Shown one piece after another: positions 1 through 6,301 of a stretch of DNA of 64,000 bases. Made by a program: the position numbers and the translations under genes. The notes under the pieces were generated by a model. The model was not told the DNA's origin, ran no database searches, and saw only the letters and a list, made by a program, of their open reading frames with translations. The stretch is from assembly GCA_025057315.1 (NCBI GenBank), contig JANWXW010000153.1, positions 1-64,000 on the forward strand, written 5' to 3'. Each line of letters starts with the position of its first letter. Position 1 is the stretch's first letter. Source of the stretch: Myxococcota bacterium (GTDB lineage: Bacteria; Myxococcota_A; Polyangia; Palsa-1104; JAEUJZ01).

Positions 1-1
1 G

Positions 2-184
2 ATTTACGGCGCTGCCTATGGCCGGGACCCGGAGTTTTACAGCTTCGTGCGCAGCCTAGAGGCCTACGAGCAGGCCTTCAGCAGGCAGTCCACCGTGGTG
101 CTGTCCACTGGCTCCGAGCTGTTTCGCTACCTCGGCTCTCCGGCCAAAAACCCGGCCGGACGGCCTCCCGGGGGACGCCACTAG
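2..184 (+). CDS. hflC: HflC-like SPFH/band-7 protease modulator, C-terminal fragment
   Basis: Only the last 60 codons are inside the window; the 5' end lies to the left. The peptide contains DPEFYSFVRSLEAYEQAF followed by a VVLSTGSELFRYL-type segment. This matches the conserved C-terminal part of HflC, where a DPEF-F-FYRSLEAY block precedes a short strand ending in FxYL. HflC is a membrane-anchored SPFH protein that forms the HflKC cage around the FtsH protease and limits its activity. An HflK partner would be expected just upstream, outside the window. A short Pro/Gly-rich tail follows the conserved block. Confidence is good for the family and limited for HflC versus a close SPFH relative. 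Confidence 0.75.
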   Translation: MYGAAYGRDPEFYSFVRSLEAYEQAFSRQSTVVLSTGSELFRYLGSPAKNPAGRPPGGRH

Positions 185-318
185 CGCATCTGCTCTGGCC
201 TGGACGCATGGGCGCCGGCCTCCATGGCCGACCACGCCCGCCTCGGCTGTCGCCCAATGGGCCCCCTGCCAAGCTCTGCGGGACAGGGCCGCACCGCCCC
301 CGCATTCGGCTTCCTTTC

Positions 319-342
319 TTCCCTACTTCCCTATTTCCCTAT
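319..342. repeat. Three tandem copies of an 8-bp pyrimidine-rich unit
   Basis: The unit TTCCCTAY occurs three times head to tail just upstream of the cupin gene. It is a simple sequence repeat whose copy number could vary by slippage and change promoter spacing for the next gene. No function is shown by the sequence itself. Confidence 0.6.
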
Positions 343-366
343 TTGGAGCGGTGCCAGCTGTAGTGT

Positions 367-696
367 ATGTTGCTGCTGCCCGCCATGACCCAACGAGCCC
401 ACGATGCGCCTCCCATCGCGCCTCCCGTCGATCGAAGTGCCGTCGAGCGCAGCTGGCGCGAGCGCGGCTTCTCCTGCGGCCTCTGGGTGGACCCACCTGG
501 CCAGGTGTGGGCCGACTACGTGCACGACGTCGACGAGCTGGTGATGGTGCTGGAGGGCGAGGTCGAATTTGAGATCGAGGGCAAGGCATACCGTCCCCAG
601 CCGGGGGAGGAGCTGTTCATCCCGGCCCGCGCCCGCCACACCGTCCGCAACCTGGGCCCTGGAGCATCGCGCTGGCTGTACGGCTACCGGCGCTGA
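367..696 (+). CDS. Small single-domain cupin protein
   Basis: This 109-residue protein has one cupin_2 barrel. After about 30 N-terminal residues comes a beta-rich segment with the motif pair HDVDELVMVLEGEVEFEIEG and PGEELFIPARARHTVRNLG. These contain the cupin metal-ligand positions in degenerate form (H, E and the later H). Such proteins bind a small molecule or metal; the substrate cannot be read from sequence. The start is uncertain: ATG at 367 or the in-frame ATG at 385 (MTQRAHD) are both possible and neither has a well-spaced Shine-Dalgarno. It stands alone between hflC and the CARF regulator, so its neighbours do not indicate a role. Confidence 0.7.
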   Translation: MLLLPAMTQRAHDAPPIAPPVDRSAVERSWRERGFSCGLWVDPPGQVWADYVHDVDELVMVLEGEVEFEIEGKAYRPQPGEELFIPARARHTVRNLGPGASRWLYGYRR

Positions 697-1047
697 CGGT
701 GTGCCTCGTTGGCCCGCCCTGGTCGCCGGGTCTGGCCCGGCGCCGGGCCTCTTGCGGCAACACCTGACCCAAGAGAGGACGCGCCCCCCTCCCGTCCCGC
801 CGGCAGCCCGTGACATCCCCTGCATGGGCATCTTGCTCACAGCAAACCAAACATCGCAGAGGGTCCTCGCCCTTGTGGATCAGGTCCCTCGGGCAAGGAT
901 TAGGCCAGGGCCTCAGCCAGGGGCATCGATATCCTCTAAATCCTCTGATTCCCCTGGCCAGAGAAGCTAAAAAACACAACAGGCGGCCGTGGTGCCCCTG
1001 CCCCATTGACTGCCTGTCGCTTGTTCCATAGCTTGTGTCTTCAAGCC
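697..1047. other. Intergenic stretch upstream of the CARF regulator
   Basis: No convincing gene was seen. It contains a 16-bp self-complementary GC palindrome at 734-749 and an 8-bp inverted repeat (916-923 with 951-958, GCCAGGGG/CCCCTGGC) separated by 27 nt. No T-run follows either, so neither is a clear intrinsic terminator. The promoter of the following regulator should lie here, but no good -35/-10 or -24/-12 pair is evident. Confidence 0.4.
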
Positions 1048-2793
1048 ATGGCCGCTGGCTCTCCCGTCTTGCTCTCATGGGTTGCCGTCAACAACGATCC
1101 CTACGAGCGCCACCGGGGGAGCAGGGAGTATCGCCTCGTCGATGGCCAGCGCATACCGGGCCCCACGCTGACCCTGCTGTTCGACCCCGATTCAGAGCTG
1201 AACGGGAAGATTCGGGATGCGGTGCTTCTTTACCGCAGCGGCGATGGCTCCAAGGACCAGCCAGAACGTCGCATAGCGGAGGAGACGAAGCAGGCCATCG
1301 AGGAGTGGAGCAACAAGCGCAACCACAAGATCCACGTCGTTCTTGAACCATGGCCTGGTGACGACCCAACGGACCACAAGAGCATCTTCGAGTTCCTCCG
1401 CCGCAAGGTACCCGAAATCCGGAAGCGCTATGCCGGCCGCGAGCTCATCATCCACGTCAGTCCGGGTACCGGCGCCATGCACACCGTCTGGGTGCTCATG
1501 GCCGAAACCGGGTTCATCGGCCGGCCCTTTCGCGTGGTGCAGAGCCTGCGCAAGGAGGACCGGCATGGCCATCGTGCACTGATTCCCATCGAGCTGGGCA
1601 TCGAGACCTTTTACAAGGTCTACATGGCGTCGCGACCGGCGCAGGTGGGGTCGGACGAACAGGACATCGTATGGGATCCTGAGCGTTTCCGTACCCCCCG
1701 CATGCAGGAGCTGTTCACCCAGGCGCGTCGGTTCGCCCACCTGAACGTTCCGATCCTGCTGCTGGGCGAGCGCGGGACGGGCAAGACCACGCTGGCGAGC
1801 TGGATCAGGCTGCACAGCCCATTCCGTCGCAAGGAGCAGGATGCAAAGTGGCCGTCTGTTGCGTGTGGGCAGTACAGCGCGGAAACCATGCGTGCCGAGC
1901 TGTTTGGCTACAAGAAGGGCGCGTTCACAGGGGCCACGGAGGATCGAGAGGGTCTGCTGGCTGCTGCACATGGCGACACGCTCTTTCTCGATGAGATTGG
2001 AGACGTCAGCCAGGAACTGCAGCGGCTCCTCATCCGGGCGCTGGAGGAGAGGCGGTACTTTCCCCTTGGCGACCAGCAGCCCCGCAAGAGCAACTTTCGC
2101 CTCCTGACCGCCACGAACCTCGGCCCCGATGAGCTGCAGCGCCGCCTCCATCCCGACTTTCTGGACCGCATCAGCCTGCTGACCCTGCGCTTGCCGCCGC
2201 TGCGGGAAATCCGGGAGGAGCTGGATTGGCTGTGGGAGGAGATCTACGACCGGGCAGCGCAGCGCGCCGGCGTGCGTCCGCAGGAGGCTGCCCTCGGCGC
2301 CGATCATCACCGGGAGGTCATCTCGCACCTGCGGGGCCACCCTCTTCCCGGCAACCTGCGCGACCTGTTCCGCGTTGCCTACCGCATCATCGCGGCGAAA
2401 ACCGATCCCCACGAGCCGCTCTCGCCCCGCCGGGCGGTCAGCTACGGACTGCAGGCCCTGTCTGAGCCCGACGAGCTGCTCTCGCCCCCCCTGGGGGCCA
2501 ACCACCGACCGCAGGCCCTTGCCGCTGGGTCGGACCCCCCTGAGGACGGCTGGGTATCGCGTGCGGTGGCGCGCGCCTTCGCAGACGCCAAGCCTCTGGA
2601 CAGTGTGGTGGCTGCCGCACGCCGCATCTCCGTCCGGCAGGTCGAGGGCGACCTCAAGGCGTACCTCGCAGGGGAGCTGGAGCGCATCGCCCGGCACCGT
2701 GGCGTGACGCCCCGGCAGCTCTGCGATGTGAGCGATCGTTCCCTGCGGGCCTGGAAGGCCGGCAGGAGGTCTCGGAAAAAATCTTCCAACTAA
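1048..2793 (+). CDS. RtcR-like sigma-54 activator with N-terminal CARF-like sensor domain
   Basis: This 581-residue regulator has three parts. Residues about 5-190 form a Rossmann-type sensor: it opens with VLLSWVAVNNDPYE and has IIHVSPGTGAMHTVW near 134-148, the glycine/Ser/Thr-rich loop typical of CARF domains in RtcR proteins. Residues about 215-460 form a bEBP AAA+ domain with GERGTGKTT near 239, the sigma-54 contact loop GAFTGA at 291-296, a Walker B LFLDEIGD near 313, and an arginine-finger segment ending FLDRIS. Residues about 540-571 look like a Fis-type HTH (LCDVSDRSLRAWKAG). RtcR activates RNA-repair genes after binding RNA or nucleotide signals; the ligand here is unknown. ATG 1048 was preferred over 1006 because the CARF core starts there. 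No rtcBA is nearby; a sigma-54 promoter lies immediately downstream. Confidence 0.85.
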   Translation: MAAGSPVLLSWVAVNNDPYERHRGSREYRLVDGQRIPGPTLTLLFDPDSELNGKIRDAVLLYRSGDGSKDQPERRIAEETKQAIEEWSNKRNHKIHVVLEPWPGDDPTDHKSIFEFLRRKVPEIRKRYAGRELIIHVSPGTGAMHTVWVLMAETGFIGRPFRVVQSLRKEDRHGHRALIPIELGIETFYKVYMASRPAQVGSDEQDIVWDPERFRTPRMQELFTQARRFAHLNVPILLLGERGTGKTTLASWIRLHSPFRRKEQDAKWPSVACGQYSAETMRAELFGYKKGAFTGATEDREGLLAAAHGDTLFLDEIGDVSQELQRLLIRALEERRYFPLGDQQPRKSNFRLLTATNLGPDELQRRLHPDFLDRISLLTLRLPPLREIREELDWLWEEIYDRAAQRAGVRPQEAALGADHHREVISHLRGHPLPGNLRDLFRVAYRIIAAKTDPHEPLSPRRAVSYGLQALSEPDELLSPPLGANHRPQALAAGSDPPEDGWVSRAVARAFADAKPLDSVVAAARRISVRQVEGDLKAYLAGELERIARHRGVTPRQLCDVSDRSLRAWKAGRRSRKKSSN

Positions 2794-2868
2794 ACGCAAG
2801 CAACCGGAAGAATATTGCCGGACGAGGGTGCAGCCCCCCCTTTGGGCGCGGCTGGCAGAACCGTTTCG

Positions 2869-2887
2869 TATTCTAAAAAATAGAATA
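2869..2887. promoter_or_regulatory. Perfect 7-bp inverted repeat, candidate activator (UAS) site
   Basis: TATTCTA, five A residues, then TAGAATA make a perfect 19-bp palindrome in otherwise GC-rich DNA. Its centre lies about 79 bp upstream of the transcription start predicted from the sigma-54 promoter at 2932-2947. That is close to where enhancer-binding activators sit, so it is the best candidate binding site for the adjacent CARF-bEBP. It could instead be a plain operator or part of a terminator for the regulator gene; the A-run falls in the loop, which argues against a terminator. Confidence 0.5.
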
Positions 2888-2931
2888 ATTTCAACAGGTT
2901 GTGCGCAAACAGCGGCATCTCATGCGGTCGC

Positions 2932-2947
2932 TGGCACGACCCTCGCT
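2932..2947 (+). promoter_or_regulatory. Sigma-54 (-24/-12) promoter of the TerY-P/helicase operon
   Basis: The sequence TGGCACGACCCTCGCT matches the sigma-54 consensus (TGGCAC-R-N4-TTGC-W) at every conserved position except one T to C change. The invariant GG (2933-2934) and GC (2945-2946) have the required 10-nt spacing. The start of transcription would fall near 2957, giving a leader of about 50 nt before the ATG at 3006. It lies directly downstream of a gene encoding a GAFTGA-containing sigma-54 activator, which makes regulator-to-target pairing very likely. Confidence 0.8.
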
Positions 2948-3005
2948 ATGGTGCGGTGGCGAGAGCCTGCGGGACACACCCGCAAGCAAGACAAGGAGCA
3001 TTGCC

Positions 3006-3374
3006 ATGCACGCCGCCGCAGCTCAAGACGAGGTTCGCGAGATCCACCGCCGCCTGCGACGCATGCTCACCGCGCATGCCAGCGAACGGATGCGCACCCG
3101 CAGGCTGTCGTCTGTGGCAGTCGCCGCAGCCATCGCGTACGGGCGCCTGGTTCACACCCGCGGTGCCGACATCTATGCGATCGGCCAGAAGGAGGCCCTG
3201 GAGCTGGCGCGCGACGGCATCGATCTGTTCCGCTTCAGGGGAGTGCAGGTGGTCTGTAGTCCCGACGGAAGGATCCTGACCGTCTATCGGGAGCACAACT
3301 TCCGCACCCTGCGGCCGGGCAACCGGCGTCGGCGGACCGGCAGGAGGTGTCGTCGGCTGGCCCAGGCCGTGTGA
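3006..3374 (+). CDS. DUF4258-like small protein, first gene of the sigma-54 operon
   Basis: This is a 122-residue basic protein. The start at 3006 is supported by AAGGAG about 8 nt upstream and by lying downstream of the sigma-54 promoter. The middle reads HASERMRTRRLS near residues 21-32, then a helix, a strand segment, and GVQVVCSPDGRILTVYREH. This is the H-x2-R-M-x2-R plus two-strand layout of DUF4258 proteins, a group placed by others in the BECR fold with many small RNases and toxins. Catalytic function is inference only. The C-terminus is an Arg-rich tail suited to nucleic-acid binding. About 110 nt separate it from the vWA gene, so it is the least tightly packed member of the operon. 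Confidence 0.6.
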   Translation: MHAAAAQDEVREIHRRLRRMLTAHASERMRTRRLSSVAVAAAIAYGRLVHTRGADIYAIGQKEALELARDGIDLFRFRGVQVVCSPDGRILTVYREHNFRTLRPGNRRRRTGRRCRRLAQAV

Positions 3375-3385
3375 GGACAGCACAC

Positions 3386-3402
3386 GGCACGGTGGGCGTG
3401 CC
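3386..3402. other. Small hairpin between the DUF4258 and vWA genes
   Basis: GGCACG and CGTGCC flank a 5-nt loop, giving a 6-bp GC stem just after the DUF4258 stop codon. No T-run follows. It might modulate read-through or mRNA stability between the first gene and the rest of the operon, but nothing more can be said. Confidence 0.3.
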
Positions 3403-3486
3403 ACACAACCCACAACCGCCCGGGTTCCGATTGGTTCGGATTGCGAGCCCGGAGCAGAAGGCAGTTGCATGCTAGAGGGTTCGACC

Positions 3487-4149
3487 ATGAGCAAGATCAA
3501 AGAGTTTACCGTTGCAACGTCCCGTCCCCTGCCGGTCATCCTGCTGGCCGACATCAGCGGCAGCATGGGAAGCGATGGGAAGATCAATGCCCTGAACACC
3601 GCGGTCCAGGAGATGCTGTCGGCCTTTGCCGAAGAGGACACCGGGCGGGCGGAGATCCACGTCGCCATCGTTACCTTCGGCGGCAGTGCCTCGCTGCACA
3701 TTCCGCTCCAGCCCGCCCGCCAGGTCCGGTGGACCCCGATGCAGGCCAACGGCGGCACGCCGCTTGGCGCGGCGCTCAACCTCGTCACGGACCTCATCGA
3801 GGACCGGGAGAAAGTGCCCTCGCGGGCCTACCGGCCCAGCATCGTGCTCGTCAGCGATGGGATGCCGACCGACGAATGGCGGGAGCCGCTCGCCCGTCTC
3901 CTCAGCGCGGAGCGAGCCAAGAAGGCGCAGCGCTTTGCCCTGGGCATTGGCGCCGATGCCGATCACAATGTTCTCCAGGAGTTCCTCGCCGACCCGGAGG
4001 CCCGGGTGCTCCAAGCGCACGAGGCCAGGGAGATCCGCAAGTTCTTCCGCTGGGTCACAATGAGCGTCACCTCCCGCTCCCGCAGCCTCCAGCCCAACCA
4101 GGTCGCAAACGTGCCCCCTCCTGACCTGGACGACTACGGCTCGTTCTGA
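3487..4149 (+). CDS. TerY-like von Willebrand factor A (vWA) protein
   Basis: This 220-residue protein is almost entirely one vWA domain. The metal-ion-dependent adhesion site is complete: D22-x-S24-x-S26 in LADISGSMGS, T91 in the NGGTPLG loop and D124 in VSDGMPTD. The lead-in KIKEFTVATSRPLPVILL is typical of TerY proteins. TerY-type vWA proteins act with a PP2C phosphatase and a kinase, the two genes that follow here, as the TerY-P triad, presumably as a phosphorylatable scaffold. The start at 3487 is preferred because of AGAGGG 7 nt upstream; the in-frame ATG at 3469 is the alternative. The PP2C gene begins 3 nt after this stop. Confidence 0.85.
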   Translation: MSKIKEFTVATSRPLPVILLADISGSMGSDGKINALNTAVQEMLSAFAEEDTGRAEIHVAIVTFGGSASLHIPLQPARQVRWTPMQANGGTPLGAALNLVTDLIEDREKVPSRAYRPSIVLVSDGMPTDEWREPLARLLSAERAKKAQRFALGIGADADHNVLQEFLADPEARVLQAHEAREIRKFFRWVTMSVTSRSRSLQPNQVANVPPPDLDDYGSF

Positions 4150-4151
4150 CC

Positions 4152-4901
4152 ATGGCGGGTGGTAAGGCCCATAGGCTGGGTGCCCAGATGTTTGGCGCCA
4201 GCGTACGGGGTCCTCGCAACGAGCAGGCAGGACGCAACAACCAGGATGCCTGGCTCCGCGCTCGCGGTTCTGCAGGCCACCTGATTGTTGTGTGCGACGG
4301 TCTTGGCTCACGGGTCTCGTCGGAAGTCGGTGCGCGGGCGGCGTGTGTCGCCGTCCGACGAGCCGTGAGCCTATGGCCTGGCGTTGCCTCCGGAGCCGAT
4401 CCGCAGCTGCTGGCTCGCCTGGTCGAGGTGATCTGGCGGCTGGTGCTTGCACCGCGCAAGGCCGAGGAATGCGCCACGACCTGCATGTTCGCGCTCCGCG
4501 AGCCGGGGGGCCACCTGCTCATCGCTGGCCTGGGTGACGGGCTGGCCTTGTTGCGGAGAGCAGATGGAACCCTGCTCACCCGTACTGGTCGTCGGGAAGA
4601 TGATTTTGCAAATGAAACCTGTGCGCTCGGAACCCCACACCGGCCTAGCGACTGGTGGGTGATGATCGACCCCCCTGCGAGCGGACGCACGGTGGTTCTG
4701 GCAACCGACGGGGTATCAGATGATCTCGACCCCACCCGCCTGGATGCATTCGCCCAGTGGCTCGCAGCCGAGGTGGGCAGTCTGTCGGGGTCGGCTCGCG
4801 GGCGTCGCCTCCGCCGCGAGCTGCAGAGATGGCCGGTGCCCCACCACGTCGATGACAAGACGGTCGCGGTGATGGTCGAGCCCGTGGAGGTAGCCTCATG
4901 A
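4152..4901 (+). CDS. PP2C-family Ser/Thr phosphatase of the TerY-P triad
   Basis: The 249-residue protein has the PP2C metal-binding motifs in order: NNQDAW at 29-34, VVCDGLGS at 46-53 (D49), GDG at 128-130 and TDGVSDDL at 185-192. The usual DGxGG loop reads DGLGS here, a mild departure. It is a cytoplasmic protein without signal peptide or membrane segment. The reaction is expected to be removal of phosphate from Ser/Thr, probably on the vWA protein or other operon products phosphorylated by the kinase encoded next. It starts 3 nt after the vWA stop, and its own stop overlaps the kinase start (ATGA), indicating translational coupling. Confidence 0.85.
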   Translation: MAGGKAHRLGAQMFGASVRGPRNEQAGRNNQDAWLRARGSAGHLIVVCDGLGSRVSSEVGARAACVAVRRAVSLWPGVASGADPQLLARLVEVIWRLVLAPRKAEECATTCMFALREPGGHLLIAGLGDGLALLRRADGTLLTRTGRREDDFANETCALGTPHRPSDWWVMIDPPASGRTVVLATDGVSDDLDPTRLDAFAQWLAAEVGSLSGSARGRRLRRELQRWPVPHHVDDKTVAVMVEPVEVAS

Positions 4902-6301
4902 AGTCCGCACCTGCGGTCACATCGGTCCACGGCCGCCGCTACCAGCTCGGCGGCTCGCTCGGTCGCGGCGGCCAGGGCGCCGTCTATACCGTCGCAGGCG
5001 ACCCGACCCTTGCGGTGAAGCTGCTAGAGGACCCATCCCGGACGCTGCGGGAGCAGCTCCGCGACCAGCTGGCCATGGTCGGACGGCTGCCGCTGGATGG
5101 GCTCCCCCTGGCCCACCCGCTCGAACTGCTACGGCCTCCCCACGTCGGGTACGTGATGCGGCTATTGAGCGGCATGGCACCGCTCCGCTCGCTCATGCGC
5201 CCGCCGGATGGCAGCTCGGTCGCGTCATGGTACATCCAGGGCGGCGGGCTGCGGCGCCGTCTAAGGGTCCTGGCGCGGGCGGCCGAGGTCCTCGCCACCC
5301 TGCACGGCCGGGGGTTGGTCTTTGTCGACCCCTCGCCCACCAACGTGTTCGTTTCGGTCGCCGTGGAGGCCGAGGAGGTTGGGCTCATCGACACCGACAA
5401 CCTCCGACCGTCAACCTCGCCGGGCCACACGGTGTACACACCGGGGTATGGGGCGCCCGAGCTGGTGCGGGGGACCGGCGGGGCCACCTCGCTCAGCGAC
5501 GCATATGCGTTTGCCGTCCTCGCCTATGAGACCCTGACGCTCACCCACCCCTTCCTGGGGGATATGGTCCAGAACGGGGAGCCAGAGCTGGAGGAGCAAG
5601 CGCTGGCCGGAGAGCTTCCGTGGGTGGACGACCCTGATGACGATCGCAACCGTGCGAGCAGCGGCATTCCGAGCGAGTTCATCCTTTCTGACAACTTGCG
5701 TCGGATCTTCCACGAGACCTTCGCTGCTGGACGGGCCGATCCCATGCGACGCCCGGGAATGACTCGATGGGTCGAGTTCCTCCACCGGGCGGCGGATCGA
5801 ACGCTCCTCTGCCCCGCATGCAGGGCCACCTTCTACTGCGACCGGCGCACGTGTCCCTGGTGCGAAGAGCCTCGCCCGGCCTCTGTCATCGCTGCCGTGC
5901 TGATCTGGGATCCGGCCACGCCTCGAAGCTGTGGCCGCGGCGGGCTCGAGCACGGCCCGGGGATCTTGCGAGACGGCAGCGGAAAGCCGCGGGTGGTCGA
6001 TGCCGTCTTTGTGTCTGCGGGCGACCAGGTGGTGCTGACGGACCGCGTGACGCATGGCACCGACCGCCGAGCACCGCGACTGCAGGTGGCGTTTGACGGC
6101 ACCCGGCTCACGCTGCAGAGCCTCGATGACGAGCCGTGGCGGCTGGTGTCGTCCGACGGCCGCTATGAGCGGACCCTGGGACAGACCCCCGAGGAGATCT
6201 CCGTCGGGCCGTCCGGTACCGCCTGGATGCTGCACGCGGGCCGCCCGGAGCAGCGCCATCGGGTGATTCGTTTTGATTTTTACCCGCGGGGAACCCCATG
6301 A
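4898..6301 (+). CDS. Divergent Ser/Thr-type kinase with C-terminal zinc ribbon
   Basis: This 467-residue kinase has a P-loop LGRGGQGAVY at 21-30, the ATP-binding Lys41 (AVK) and a catalytic loop reading VDPSPTNVF with D144 and N149 in place of HRDxxxxN. The metal-binding position reads IDTDN (165-169) instead of DFG. Such motifs recur in the kinases of TerY-P triads. A short zinc ribbon follows at 305-322 (C-x2-C ... C-x2-C, with a further Cys at 314). The last roughly 145 residues are beta-rich and of unknown fold. It overlaps the PP2C gene by ATGA and the helicase gene by ATGA, so the stoichiometry of the three is probably linked. Activity is likely but depends on the atypical loops. Confidence 0.85.
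   Translation: MKSAPAVTSVHGRRYQLGGSLGRGGQGAVYTVAGDPTLAVKLLEDPSRTLREQLRDQLAMVGRLPLDGLPLAHPLELLRPPHVGYVMRLLSGMAPLRSLMRPPDGSSVASWYIQGGGLRRRLRVLARAAEVLATLHGRGLVFVDPSPTNVFVSVAVEAEEVGLIDTDNLRPSTSPGHTVYTPGYGAPELVRGTGGATSLSDAYAFAVLAYETLTLTHPFLGDMVQNGEPELEEQALAGELPWVDDPDDDRNRASSGIPSEFILSDNLRRIFHETFAAGRADPMRRPGMTRWVEFLHRAADRTLLCPACRATFYCDRRTCPWCEEPRPASVIAAVLIWDPATPRSCGRGGLEHGPGILRDGSGKPRVVDAVFVSAGDQVVLTDRVTHGTDRRAPRLQVAFDGTRLTLQSLDDEPWRLVSSDGRYERTLGQTPEEISVGPSGTAWMLHAGRPEQRHRVIRFDFYPRGTP

Noticed and set aside
734..749. 16-bp GC palindrome as an intrinsic terminator
   Set aside because: No T-run follows and it has no loop; it is probably a chance result of high GC.
1192..2799. Long minus-strand open frame (535 codons) opposite the CARF regulator
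   Set aside because: It is an antisense shadow of a gene with full AAA+ motifs; its composition is Gln/Arg/Val-rich with no domain signature.
3441..4124. Alternative plus-strand frame over the vWA gene
   Set aside because: Out of frame with the complete MIDAS-containing vWA protein; Arg/Gly/Pro-rich shadow.
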